Assembly: GCA_017624715.1 (NCBI GenBank)
Contig: JAGAMN010000016.1
Location: 38,467-102,466, forward strand
Source: Oscillospiraceae bacterium
GTDB lineage: Bacteria > Bacillota > Clostridia > Oscillospirales > Oscillospiraceae
Length of the DNA stretch: 64,000 bases
Reading direction: 5' to 3'
The notes beneath the pieces were generated by a model. The model saw nothing but the letters and a program-made list of their open reading frames with translations. It searched no databases and was not told where the DNA came from. Every line of letters begins with the position of its first letter. The stretch's first letter is position 1. This document shows, in pieces, positions 25,158-32,636 of the stretch. The translations under genes and the position numbers were made by a program.

Positions 25158-25234
25158 CCGGGTGTGGCGAAGTTTGGTATCGCGCTTGAATGGGGTTCAA
25201 GAGGCCTCGAGTTCGAATCTCGACACTCGGACCA
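25158..25234 (+). tRNA. tRNA-Pro (anticodon GGG)
   Basis: A 77-nt tRNA. The acceptor stem is CCGGGTG with CACTCGG, the anticodon stem CTTGA/TCAAG holds the loop ATGGGGT (anticodon 25192-25194), the T-arm contains GAGTTCGAATCTC, and CCA is encoded at 25232-25234. An intrinsic terminator begins at the next base. Its last 21 nt recur three times downstream. Confidence 0.96.
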
Positions 25235-25271
25235 AAAAAGCAGAAAGAGCATTTGCTCTTTCTGCTTTTTT
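25235..25271 (+). terminator. tRNA-Pro(GGG) terminator (type A)
   Basis: GCAGAAAGAGC and GCTCTTTCTGC pair around ATTT, flanked by A5 and T6, immediately after the tRNA CCA. The same hairpin recurs at 25544-25580. Confidence 0.92.
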
Positions 25272-25400
25272 CTTTTTCGCAGATGTCGAGATTCGAAAGG
25301 TCTAAATGCAACGCGGACGAGCGTTGCCGCCGACGGCTAGACGGAGGCGAACCTTAATCTGCGCTGTGCGCAGATGCAAACGAATCTCGACACTCGGACC

Positions 25401-25442
25401 AATAAAACCGAAAGAACATTCGTTCTTTCGGTTTTATTTTTT
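25401..25442 (+). terminator. Terminator of the second tRNA-Pro 3'-end copy (type B)
   Basis: ATAAAACCGAAAGAAC and its complement form a stem of 16 bp or more around ATTC, ending in a T-rich tract. The sequence differs from type A although both follow the same tRNA end. Confidence 0.9.
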
Positions 25443-25543
25443 GTGCGAATGAACGCGAGGCCTCTTGTATTTCAATCATTGGCCAAAAGCAGTTGGCGCA
25501 ACGCGCCATACTGCTTCGAGTTCGAATCTCGGCACTCGGACCA

Positions 25544-25580
25544 AAAAAGCAGAAAGAGCATTTGCTCTTTCTGCTTTTTT
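25544..25580 (+). terminator. Terminator of the third tRNA-Pro 3'-end copy (type A again)
   Basis: Identical in stem and loop to the terminator at 25235-25271, so the tRNA end and its terminator appear to have been copied together. Confidence 0.9.
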
Positions 25581-25799
25581 CTTTTTCACAGAAGTCGAGA
25601 TTCGAAAAGTCTGAATCGCCATGTGCCGGTGGCACATGGCTGCCACCAGTTCAAAAACTGGTGGCTACCTTAGTTGCCGTCCATTCCCGGACGGCAACGC
25701 AAACGAATCTCGACACTCGGACCAGTAGAGCGAATTTTTCGACTTCGCAGCCTATGGCTGCAATTTAATGTAATTGCTTACGCAATTATTGATTTAGAA

Positions 25800-25853
25800 T
25801 CGCTTCTCTGCGCTCAGAATGACAAACGGGCGGCAGGTTGCCGCCCCTACAAA
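25800..25853. repeat. Dispersed palindromic repeat
   Basis: GGGCGGCA and TGCCGCCC (25828-25846) form a palindrome next to CCCTACAA. Together with a preceding CTCAGAATGAC segment this has the look of a dispersed intergenic repeat. A related copy is at 7650. Confidence 0.5.
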
Positions 25854-25876
25854 TGACACAACCTCAACATTGACAC

Positions 25877-25908
25877 AAAGAGCTGGGAGAAAATTCTCCC
25901 AGCTCTTT
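25877..25908 (-). terminator. Terminator of the MATE-flavodoxin operon
   Basis: A 14-bp stem, AAAGAGCTGGGAGA with TCTCCCAGCTCTTT, lies 33 nt after the MATE stop codon on the minus strand. Confidence 0.8.
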
Positions 25909-25940
25909 GTATTGCTCTCATCCGCCCCAGGGGAAGGCAT

Positions 25941-27272
25941 TTAGGCATAATGATAGCGCTTGCGGAATTTGACGAAGCAGAATGCTGTCAGCAGCACGGC
26001 AGCCAGCTCCGCTGCCACAATGGACATCCAAATACCATCCAGGTGAAAAATCAAGGGCAACAACAGTACGGCAGCGATCTGGCAGACCAACGTTCTAACA
26101 AAAGAGATCACAGCGGAGATCAATCCGTTATTAAAGGCAGTGAACATGGAGCTGCCGAACATATTAAAGCCGCTGAAGAGGAACGAGAACGCGTAAATTA
26201 CAAAACCCCGGGCGGTCATTGCCATCAAGACTTTGTCATAGCCCACGAAAATCTGTGCCAGAGGGCTTGCCAACGCCATGGCGGCAGCTGCCATAGCGAC
26301 AGAAGTCACTGCCAATATGGTCATGCTTTTACGAAACAGGTTTTTCAGTTCCTGTTCATTGTCTGCGCCGTGATTATAGCCGAAGAGAGGAGCTGTGCCG
26401 ATGGAGAAGCCGATGAATATGGCCATGAATACCAAGTTGACATACATGATGACACCGTAGGCTGCCACGCCGTCCTCACCTGCATAGCGGATCAGCTGCA
26501 GATTATAAAGCATGCCCACGATATTCATGGACAGGTTGCTCATCAGCTCGGACGAACCGTTGGTAACGGTTCGCAGCAACGCCTTTCCGTCAAAACGGAA
26601 CTTGCGCAGCTGCAGCAAGCTGGGGTTCTTCCGTGAGAAATAAAACAGCGGAATCACCGCACCCAGTATCTGTGAAATAGCCGTAGCCGATGCCGCACCG
26701 GGCAGTCCCCAGCCCAAGATCGCTATAAACAGGAAGTCCAAAACGATATTGCAAATACCGGAAGCAACGGTCATTATCAAGGACAAATTAGACTTTTCCG
26801 CAGTGACACAGAAGCTCTGGAAGGAAAACTGCAGAATGTAGGCTGTTGTGGCAGGCAAGACGATCACGCCATAGGTCACGCAATGCTCCAAAATCTCACC
26901 TTCCGCACCCAGAAGGATAGCAACCGGACGGAGCAAAAGCATAGAAATTGCTGTGAGCGCCAGACCGGAGATCACACAGACCGCGGTGAGCATAGAAAAG
27001 ATCTCGTTTGCCTTTTCCTTATCCCCCATACCCAGGGTCTTGGAGATCAGAGCCGTGCCACCGGTGCCGATCATAAAGCCGAAGCTACCGAAGATCATGA
27101 TATAGGGCATGATGATATTGATGGCGGTAAAGGGAGCTTTGCCTGCGTAATTGGACACGAACAAGCCATCCACCACGCCGTAGATGGAGATGAAGATCAT
27201 CATAATGATAGAGGGCATGGTGAAACGCAGGAGCTTGCGGTAGGTAAAATGGTCAGACAGTTGTATTTTCAT
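25941..27272 (-). CDS. MATE family efflux transporter
   Basis: A 443-residue polytopic protein with about 12 membrane helices in two halves, typical of MATE/NorM drug-sodium or drug-proton antiporters. The N-terminal half contains MPSIIMMIFISIYGVVDGLFV and GTGGTALISKTLG, close to the MATE consensus. It starts inside the flavodoxin gene (20-nt overlap), which couples their translation. The substrate is unknown. A second, unrelated MATE gene lies at 37563. Confidence 0.93.
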   Translation of the reverse strand: MKIQLSDHFTYRKLLRFTMPSIIMMIFISIYGVVDGLFVSNYAGKAPFTAINIIMPYIMIFGSFGFMIGTGGTALISKTLGMGDKEKANEIFSMLTAVCVISGLALTAISMLLLRPVAILLGAEGEILEHCVTYGVIVLPATTAYILQFSFQSFCVTAEKSNLSLIMTVASGICNIVLDFLFIAILGWGLPGAASATAISQILGAVIPLFYFSRKNPSLLQLRKFRFDGKALLRTVTNGSSELMSNLSMNIVGMLYNLQLIRYAGEDGVAAYGVIMYVNLVFMAIFIGFSIGTAPLFGYNHGADNEQELKNLFRKSMTILAVTSVAMAAAAMALASPLAQIFVGYDKVLMAMTARGFVIYAFSFLFSGFNMFGSSMFTAFNNGLISAVISFVRTLVCQIAAVLLLPLIFHLDGIWMSIVAAELAAVLLTAFCFVKFRKRYHYA

Positions 27273-27753
27273 TTTTGTACCAATTCATAAAGTATTCTGT
27301 GTAGCTTTCGCTGACATGGCTGCCACCAGCTTTGATCAATGCCAGCATTTTATCCTCGTCCTCGGTACGCTTCTTTTGGGAAAGGACCTTAACAAGGACC
27401 TGGATCATGTGCTGATAAATGCCGGTGAGTTTATCGTGGTTCATGCCGCTCTGGAAAGTAAACACCGGTACAGCGTCGGGCAGTTTCATAGATTTGCGCA
27501 GTTCCGGTAACAGCGAACCGGTATCGCAAAGGCCCACGCCGCAGACCGCTTTGACCGTAAAATGCTTTGCGGCTCTGCGGTAGTCTTTGACACTGCCCAC
27601 AAACAGCCAGCCCATATAGACGATGGGTGTTCCTTTGGGAAGATTGTTGCGTGCATCCTCCAATGTCATGGCTGGCAGACCGGTCTTTTCGCTAAGGATA
27701 CGGGCATATTGGGCAGTAAATCCGGTATTGGAAGTATAAACGATGGCTTTCAT
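27253..27753 (-). CDS. Flavodoxin-domain protein
   Basis: A protein of about 166 residues starting MKAIVYTSNTGFTAQYARIL, where YTSNTGFT is the FMN phosphate-binding loop of flavodoxins. Later segments (PIVYMGWLFVGSVKDYRR, VCGVGLCDTG) fit the rest of the fold, followed by a C-terminal helical extension. The ATG at 27753 has GGAAGG at a good distance; an ATG two codons upstream is also possible. It is cotranscribed with the MATE exporter and divergent from the bile salt hydrolase. The electron partner is unknown. Confidence 0.8.
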   Translation of the reverse strand: MKAIVYTSNTGFTAQYARILSEKTGLPAMTLEDARNNLPKGTPIVYMGWLFVGSVKDYRRAAKHFTVKAVCGVGLCDTGSLLPELRKSMKLPDAVPVFTFQSGMNHDKLTGIYQHMIQVLVKVLSQKKRTEDEDKMLALIKAGGSHVSESYTEYFMNWYKNENTTV

Positions 27754-27887
27754 AGGCATTTCCCTTCCATGTCTAGTGTTTTTTCTAATTGTAGCACATG
27801 ATGTCCGGTTCGAAAAGACCTTTTTGGACATTGTATAGTTTTTGCATTTTGGCAAACAGTAGACTATCAGGAAAAGGAGCGATTACT

Positions 27888-28862
27888 ATGTGTACAGCTG
27901 TGACTTATCAGAAAAGACATTTCTATTTTGGACGGACCCTGGATTACGATGTGCATTATGGGGAGGCTGTAACCTTTACACCCAGGCAGTTTTGCCTTAA
28001 ATATCGACATTTACCGGAAAACGGGTCCCATTATGCCATGCTGGGTATGGCCCATGTAGCCAATGGGTATCCCCTGTACTACGATGCCATGAATGAGCAC
28101 GGGCTTGCTATGGCCGGGCTGAATTTTGTTGGATTTGCAACCTACGGAAAGCCCCAACAGGGCAAGGACAATGTGGCGGTATTCGAGCTCATTCCATGGA
28201 TTTTGTCACAATGTGCGGATTTGCCTCAGACAAAGGCTTTGCTGGAAAGACTTAACTTGACAGATGATGCTTTCAGCGATGCCCTACCCCCAGCAAGTTT
28301 GCATTGGATTCTGGCGGATCGAACCGGAGCGGTGACGGTGGAGGCAACCGAAAATGGGCTGCACATTTACGACAATCCTATAGGTGTATTGACCAACAGC
28401 CCTACATTCCCGGAGCATCTGTTTCATTTGAACGATTTTATGCAGCTGAGTGCCGGCGAGCCGGAAAATCGATTTTGCCCCGGGATCGATCTGCGGCCCT
28501 ACAGCCGTGGGATGGGGGCCATGGGGCTGCCTGGAGACCTTTCTTCCCGGTCGCGGTTTGTCCGGGCGGCTTTTGGAAAGTTAAACTCCGTTTCCGGGGA
28601 AGCAGAAGCGGAACATGTGCATCAGTTTTTCCACATTTTGGGGACGGTGGCACAGATCCGTGGGTGCTGTCGGTTGTCGGATGGCAGCTATGAAGTGACA
28701 CAATACACCGGGTGCTGTGATACCGATACCGGCATTTACTATTACACCACCTACGAAAACAGCCGGATCATTGGGGTGGATATGCGACGCGAAGATTTGG
28801 ACGGGTGTGATTTGGTTAGTTATCCGCTGGAAAAGTCTGAGCAGTTTCGCATTCAAAACTAG
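27888..28862 (+). CDS. bsh: Choloylglycine (bile salt) hydrolase family enzyme
   Basis: A 324-residue Ntn-hydrolase. MCT at the start gives Cys2 as the nucleophile after Met removal. FGRTLDYD supplies the conserved Arg16 and Asp19, AGLNF and LTNSPTF the oxyanion and substrate asparagines, and GLPGDLSSRSRFVRA the conserved arginine. The pattern fits bile salt hydrolases, which deconjugate glycine or taurine from bile acids, better than penicillin V acylases; the two can be hard to separate by sequence. AAAGGAG precedes the ATG at 27888. No signal peptide, so it is cytoplasmic. It points to an intestinal host. Confidence 0.9.
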   Translation: MCTAVTYQKRHFYFGRTLDYDVHYGEAVTFTPRQFCLKYRHLPENGSHYAMLGMAHVANGYPLYYDAMNEHGLAMAGLNFVGFATYGKPQQGKDNVAVFELIPWILSQCADLPQTKALLERLNLTDDAFSDALPPASLHWILADRTGAVTVEATENGLHIYDNPIGVLTNSPTFPEHLFHLNDFMQLSAGEPENRFCPGIDLRPYSRGMGAMGLPGDLSSRSRFVRAAFGKLNSVSGEAEAEHVHQFFHILGTVAQIRGCCRLSDGSYEVTQYTGCCDTDTGIYYYTTYENSRIIGVDMRREDLDGCDLVSYPLEKSEQFRIQN

Positions 28863-28893
28863 AAAAGCAGGCAGTTATTCGCTGCCTGCTTTT
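28863..28893. terminator. Bidirectional terminator between bsh and the GNAT gene
   Basis: AGCAGGCAG (28866-28874) and CTGCCTGCT (28882-28890) flank a 7-nt loop, with A/T tracts on both sides. The stop codon of the GNAT gene (28875-28877) lies within the loop, so the terminator overlaps that reading frame. Confidence 0.85.
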
Positions 28894-29417
28894 TCAATCT
28901 TTACATCCCAGAATCCAAGGCTTAGTTTGCGGAAAATGCGCTTGTAGACTTTTTCGTCCAAACTGGGATTTGTGGAGAGGACGCGGAATTTGCCACCCAC
29001 TTCCCAAACATGGTAACCAGTATCGAAAAAGCCGTTTTTCCTGTAGAATGCGAAGCGGTTTTTTCGCTCCTCCAGGTTAGGGGCGGTGGGGATCAGAGGT
29101 TCGATATTAAGGGTCACTGTTTGGTGTTCGTTCCGCAATTGTGTCAAGATCGCAGAGCCGTAGCCTTTACCACGGAGAGACTGCTTGATGGCAAAAAACA
29201 GCAGAAAATGCATACCCTCCACGGTAACGGAGGCGGTGAAGCCGCAAAACTGTTCGCCGTCCAGATAGGCCGTTATATCGATACCCCGGCGACGGGCGTT
29301 CAGCCGCAGCAGCCACCAGGGCAGGCGTTCTTCCTTGGGGAACGCCTGCAGGTAGAGAGCCTTGGCTTGTCTTTGGAGCGGTTTATTATGGACGATGTCG
29401 ATTTTTGTCAGTTTCAT
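28875..29417 (-). CDS. GNAT family N-acetyltransferase
   Basis: A 180-residue protein beginning MKLTKIDIVHNKPLQRQAKAL. The acetyl-CoA-binding motif A is SLRGKGYGSAILTQLR, followed by the strand LNIEPL and the FYRKNGF motif near the C-terminus. Its ATG lies 1 nt after the trpB stop codon, so it is in the T-box-controlled trpB operon. Longer readings run into trpB and are not supported. The substrate is unknown; control by tryptophan availability is implied by position. Confidence 0.85.
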   Translation of the reverse strand: MKLTKIDIVHNKPLQRQAKALYLQAFPKEERLPWWLLRLNARRRGIDITAYLDGEQFCGFTASVTVEGMHFLLFFAIKQSLRGKGYGSAILTQLRNEHQTVTLNIEPLIPTAPNLEERKNRFAFYRKNGFFDTGYHVWEVGGKFRVLSTNPSLDEKVYKRIFRKLSLGFWDVKIEKAGSE

Positions 29418-29418
29418 T

Positions 29419-30636
29419 TTATCGAATACCGTAACGCTCGATGATATAGTCCATGTCCTTATCGCCACGGCCGGACAGGCAAATAAGGATGGAGCCCTTA
29501 CCCATCTTCTTGGCAAGCTGCATGGCGTAGGCCACGGCATGGGAGCTTTCGATGGCGGGAATAATGCCCTCCAGACGGGACAGCTTGAAAAAGGCATCCA
29601 CGGCAGCTTCGTCGTCCACCACATCGTATTTGACCCGGCCGGAATCTCTCAGGAAGGCGTGCTCCGGGCCGGAGGAGGGATAGTCCAGGCCGCTGGCGAC
29701 GGAGTACACCGGAGCGGGATCGCCGTTTTCGTCTTTCAGCATGATGCTGTTAAAACCGTGCATAATGCCCTCGGTGCCGTACTGGAGGCTGGCGGCATGG
29801 TCGCCCAGCATGGTGCCTCTGCCCAAAGGCTCGACACCGTAAATGTCTACGGGGTCATTAAGGAAGCCGGAGAACATGCCCATAGAGTTAGAGCCACCAC
29901 CCACACAGGCTACCACAGCATCGGGCAGCTCGCCGGTCATGCCCACAAACTGCTCCCTGGCTTCGATGCCAACGATGCTCTGGAAGTCCCGGACCATCAT
30001 GGGGAAAGGATGGGGGCCGACCACACTGCCGATGCAATAGATGCTGTCCTTATATTCCCGGGCGTAGGCGGCAAAGGCGGCATCGACGGCCTCTTTCAAG
30101 GTCGCCAGGCCCTCAGTCACTTCGATAACATTGGCACCCAGGATCTTCATACGGGCCACATTGGGGGCTTGCTTTTTGATATCTACGGCACCCATGTAAA
30201 TATCGCATTCCAGACCGAAATAAGCTGCAGCGGTGGCCAGTGCCACGCCGTGCTGACCGGCGCCGGTTTCCGCAATGACCTTCTTCTTGCCCATGTATTT
30301 GGCAAGCAACGCTTCGCCCATGCAATGGTTCAGCTTATGGGCGCCGGTGTGGTTCAGGTCTTCACGCTTGACATACAGCTGCACATTCCCCAGGGTACCG
30401 GACAGGCGCTCCAAGTAGGAAATGGGCGTGGGACGGCCCTGGAACTCCTTGCGGATGCGCCGCAGCTCGCTGATGAAGCGGCGGGATTTGCAGATGGTAA
30501 AATAGCTTTCCGTGATCTCCTCCATCGCTTTGCGCAGCTCGTCCGAAATGTAGGCGCCGCCGTAGTTGCCATAGAAGCCCTTTTCATCCGGGTAGTTCTT
30601 AAAATACGTTTCAAAGTCGATACCGTTCATTTTCAT
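29419..30636 (-). CDS. trpB: Tryptophan synthase beta subunit
   Basis: A protein of about 405 residues that joins indole and serine to make tryptophan using PLP. It shows [12 protein letters not shown] at the N-terminus, the PLP-lysine motif [23 protein letters not shown], and the glycine-rich phosphate cup [12 protein letters not shown]. The ATG at 30636 is 8 nt after AGGAGG; upstream ATGs are not well placed. No trpA or other trp gene lies beside it, so it may work with a distant TrpA or salvage free indole. A Trp-specific T-box controls it. Confidence 0.95.
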   Translation of the reverse strand: MKMNGIDFETYFKNYPDEKGFYGNYGGAYISDELRKAMEEITESYFTICKSRRFISELRRIRKEFQGRPTPISYLERLSGTLGNVQLYVKREDLNHTGAHKLNHCMGEALLAKYMGKKKVIAETGAGQHGVALATAAAYFGLECDIYMGAVDIKKQAPNVARMKILGANVIEVTEGLATLKEAVDAAFAAYAREYKDSIYCIGSVVGPHPFPMMVRDFQSIVGIEAREQFVGMTGELPDAVVACVGGGSNSMGMFSGFLNDPVDIYGVEPLGRGTMLGDHAASLQYGTEGIMHGFNSIMLKDENGDPAPVYSVASGLDYPSSGPEHAFLRDSGRVKYDVVDDEAAVDAFFKLSRLEGIIPAIESSHAVAYAMQLAKKMGKGSILICLSGRGDKDMDYIIERYGIR

Positions 30637-30686
30637 TTCCATTACCTCCTGGGTAAGTAGTATTTTCACTGTCAAAAACAAAAAGC

Positions 30687-30963
30687 CCCTGACAGCAGCT
30701 TATGCTCTGTCAAGGACGAATAAACATTATCCGCGGTGCCACCTTGGTTCACGGTCAAGTCCGTGCACTTTTGCGAAGTACCAACATACTCCCGGCAACT
30801 GACGCATGCCCTCGCGTCGCAAGATACTCAGGGTCTTCCCTTTCCTTCGCGCCCTCAGCGGCCCATTTGACAATGTGTTTCATATCCGGCTCTCAGCAAA
30901 TCCGGACTCTCTGTGATGGCTTACATCGCCTTTATCCCCGCTTCAACGGTTTGCTATGAAATT
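30687..30963 (-). promoter_or_regulatory. T-box riboswitch (tRNA-Trp specific) upstream of trpB
   Basis: The minus-strand leader contains the T-box core AGGTGGCACCGCGG (complement at 30731-30744), whose UGGC bulge would pair with a tRNA ending GCCA, as tRNA-Trp does. A stem I region with CTGAGAGCCGG lies upstream. A UGG codon in the expected specifier region (complement at 30863-30865) fits tryptophan. A terminator (CCTTGACAG with CTGTCAGGG, then T-rich) sits just before trpB and competes with the antiterminator. Uncharged tRNA-Trp is expected to turn the operon on. Confidence 0.9.
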
Positions 30964-30969
30964 ATCCAT

Positions 30970-30998
30970 ATTTTAAAACAGCCAGGCCCGTTTGTCAA
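30970..30998 (-). promoter_or_regulatory. trpB operon promoter
   Basis: Minus-strand TTGACA (30993-30998) and TAAAAT (30970-30975) are 17 bp apart, directly upstream of the T-box leader. Confidence 0.8.
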
Positions 30999-31015
30999 CC
31001 CTTTCCTCCAAAAAT

Positions 31016-31281
31016 GAAATAACCCTTGACCAAGCACCGAAATCACTGTGATGGTCAAGGGCTATTTCGCTGAATTCTTGGGTTCGATCATTGGTTAACC
31101 TCGCTTTCTACAGTTTTGCCGCCTGCTTTCATGACGAAATTTGAATTACTCCTGTTAGAATTCATATTTGGATGTTTGTGATAGATTATATGTTATCAGG
31201 AGTTAAGGAAAGCAACGGCATCGGTTCCATTTTTTCATTTGGAACCTGGGATGTATCAGATCATTGGTATCACCCCTTTGT
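31016..31281 (-). ncRNA. Candidate noncoding RNA, about 265 nt, sharing its 3' tail with the RNA at 32085
   Basis: On the minus strand a promoter (31288-31316) and an intrinsic terminator (GAAATA and CCCTTGACC pairing across 31016-31068, then T5) bracket a stretch with no credible reading frame. Just before the terminator lies a 23-nt segment (31087-31109) that is the exact reverse complement of 32468-32490, near the end of the larger candidate RNA. A hairpin GGTTCCA/TGGAACC is near the 5' end. An alternative internal -10 (TATAAT) would give a shorter RNA. I do not recognise the family. Confidence 0.45.
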
Positions 31282-31287
31282 GTCTAT

Positions 31288-31316
31288 ATCTTAGCACGTC
31301 GGAACGGGAATTACAA
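31288..31316 (-). promoter_or_regulatory. Promoter of the minus-strand candidate RNA
   Basis: TTGTAA (31311-31316) and TAAGAT (31288-31293) on the minus strand are 17 bp apart. Confidence 0.45.
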
Positions 31317-31391
31317 GTTGGGATAATTCATAAAGAAAACAGACCGTTTTTGGGCAAGTGAGAGAAAATAGATTTTAATCAGTGTTTGTTG

Positions 31392-31420
31392 TTGACATAC
31401 ACTTGTGCGCGTGTTATAAT
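31392..31420 (+). promoter_or_regulatory. Promoter of the P-loop kinase gene
   Basis: TTGACA (31392-31397) and TATAAT (31415-31420) are 17 bp apart, a full consensus sigma-A promoter 55 nt upstream of the start codon. Confidence 0.85.
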
Positions 31421-31474
31421 ATTCGTGTTAGGCAGTCGGAAGGCTGCCCTTTACTTTACTTTTAGGAGACGCTT

Positions 31475-31906
31475 ATGCTGATCGCAATATTTGGCGAAAG
31501 CTGCACAGGTAAATCTACTCTGGCGGCCATGCTCGCAGAAATGGCAAATGCCAACATTTTTACAGGCAAGGATTATCTGCGTCTGGCCAAAAGCGAAGCT
31601 ATTGCAAAGAAGCTGTTTCAAAATAAGCTGCAGGAAGCTGTCACCGGCAGCAACCTGATCTATGTGATCTCGCAAAAGGAGCATCTGTCCCTGCTTCCGG
31701 AGGGTTGCATCAGGATCTTGGTCACGGCAGATTTGGATACCATAAAGGAGCGGTTCGCACTGCGTATGCACGGCAATCTCCCTGCTCCGGTAGCAATGAT
31801 GCTGGAACGCAGCCACGGTTGCTTTGATAAAGAGCCATTTGATATTCACGTGCAATCCGGTTTGACGGATCTGGACGAAGCGTGCAAGCAAATCATGGAT
31901 AAATAA
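31475..31906 (+). CDS. Small P-loop kinase-like protein
   Basis: A 143-residue protein with a Walker A motif (IAIFGESCTGKSTLAAMLAE, Lys13 in GKST) at the N-terminus. A strand with ILVTADLDTIKERF resembles the region of nucleoside/nucleotide kinases that precedes the lid. It is shorter than adenylate or cytidylate kinases, and a clear lid domain is missing. It is transcribed alone from a consensus promoter and ends at a terminator. It is flanked on both sides by candidate noncoding RNA genes. The substrate is unknown. Confidence 0.75.
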   Translation: MLIAIFGESCTGKSTLAAMLAEMANANIFTGKDYLRLAKSEAIAKKLFQNKLQEAVTGSNLIYVISQKEHLSLLPEGCIRILVTADLDTIKERFALRMHGNLPAPVAMMLERSHGCFDKEPFDIHVQSGLTDLDEACKQIMDK

Positions 31907-31908
31907 AA

Positions 31909-31942
31909 AACTGTTGGGCAGCCAAAAAGCCGCCCAACGGTT
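31909..31942 (+). terminator. Terminator of the P-loop kinase gene
   Basis: A 14-bp imperfect stem (AACTGTTGGGC with GCCCAACGGTT, plus inner GC pairs) around AAAAAGC is followed by TTTCATTTT. Confidence 0.8.
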
Positions 31943-32049
31943 TCATTTTATCGCAAGAGATATATTTTTGTCAACCGGTTTTGTCCGCATGTTGTAGCTT
32001 TCTGTGTTTTGCACAATTACAGTTTGGTTAATTTGTACAGCTTTACATA

Positions 32050-32078
32050 TTGATTTCCGCATTTATTTGTGGTATTTT
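32050..32078 (+). promoter_or_regulatory. Promoter of the 490-nt candidate RNA
   Basis: TTGATT (32050-32055) and TATTTT (32073-32078) are 17 bp apart, with TGG directly before the -10 box (extended -10). Confidence 0.6.
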
Positions 32079-32084
32079 ATAGTC

Positions 32085-32571
32085 ACAAGAGGTAATTACC
32101 TCTCGGCTCAAATCAAAAGGCTATAAGCATTCAGATCATTTGCCAAAGCAAGCGATGAGAGAGTAGTTTAGCAGATTATTAGATCGCAGACGCGAACCAA
32201 GAAAAGCAAGAACGAAACATCGGGCTATATCAAACTTGACAAAAGTAGGTAGATGGTAAAAACAAGCAAGAAAACAGTAAGTTGAAGTAACAATGAAGAC
32301 GCTGTGTTCTGGCAAGCTGATCCCCTTTTGAAATCTGAAAGAGCCGAAGCAGCAGCCTTTCCATTAAGGGAAATGTTCCGACGCATAAGAGCGTCCCGCT
32401 GAAGGGATAGTTTAAGAAGTCATGTGATACGGAGTGGATTTCGACAAGAAGGCTGCAAACGATACTAAGAAAGCGAGGTTAACCAATGATGTTAGATAAT
32501 AAGAGTGAACAGAAATGACCCTTGGCTGTGTCGGTTCGAAAAGAACGGCGGTCAAGGGTCATTTCTTTTTT
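32085..32571 (+). ncRNA. Candidate large structured noncoding RNA, about 490 nt
   Basis: This stretch has no credible reading frame but has its own promoter (32050-32078) and a strong intrinsic terminator: GAAATGACCCTTG (32512-32524) with CAAGGGTCATTTC (32553-32565), then six T. It begins with a perfect hairpin, GAGGTAA/TTACCTC, at 32089-32102, and has GACGC/GCGTC and TTTCC/GGAAA hairpins inside. The centre is purine-rich. A 23-nt segment near the 3' end (32468-32490) recurs inverted at 31087-31109. It is not RNase P, tmRNA, 6S or SRP RNA by their known conserved motifs. Large ornate families such as ROOL, GOLLD or OLE are possible but unconfirmed. Confidence 0.55.
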
Positions 32572-32577
32572 ATTATC

Positions 32578-32606
32578 TTGCATTGTTTTCATAAAAGCAG
32601 TATAAT
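32578..32606 (+). promoter_or_regulatory. Promoter of the alpha/beta hydrolase gene
   Basis: TTGCAT (32578-32583) and TATAAT (32601-32606) are 17 bp apart, 30 nt upstream of the start codon. Confidence 0.7.
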
Positions 32607-32636
32607 GGCTTCAATATTTAATAGGAGGCGTTTTAG

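Larger units (their letters stand above)
25285..25724 (+). repeat. Array of tRNA-Pro(GGG) 3'-end copies separated by palindromic inserts
   Basis: The last 21 nt of the tRNA (25214-25234) recur exactly at 25381-25401 and 25704-25724, and with one mismatch at 25523-25543; that copy extends left into the T-arm. Two inserts begin with the inverted T-arm sequence GTCGAGATTCG (25285 and 25594) and end with its complement CGAATCTCGAC (25381 and 25704). Between these ends lie perfect hairpins such as ATCTGCGC/GCGCAGAT (25357), ATGTGCC/GGCACAT (25621), GCCACCAGTT/AACTGGTGGC (25642-25665) and GTTGCCGTCC/GGACGGCAAC (25673-25698). The stretch from 25443 to 25512 has a different spacer. No protein gene is present. 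Confidence 0.85.

Noticed and set aside
25374-25673. Small coding frames in both strands across the tRNA-Pro array
   Set aside because: They run through hairpins and repeated tRNA ends, contain repeated segments, and lack ribosome sites.
25158-25735. CRISPR array
   Set aside because: The repeats are tRNA 3' ends with terminators, spaced unevenly (142-181 bp) with palindromic spacers; no cas genes are present.
25158-25735. Phage or genomic-island attachment sites at tRNA 3' ends
   Set aside because: Copied tRNA ends do resemble att sites, but there is no integrase or cargo between copies, and each insert is only about 60-120 bp.
30702-30959. Small plus-strand coding frame of 85 residues
   Set aside because: It lies wholly within the minus-strand T-box leader and has no coding features.
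32085-32571. RNase P RNA, tmRNA, SRP RNA or 6S RNA
   Set aside because: None of their universally conserved motifs (for example the RNase P AGAGGAAAGTCC core or a tRNA-Ala-like acceptor) were seen.
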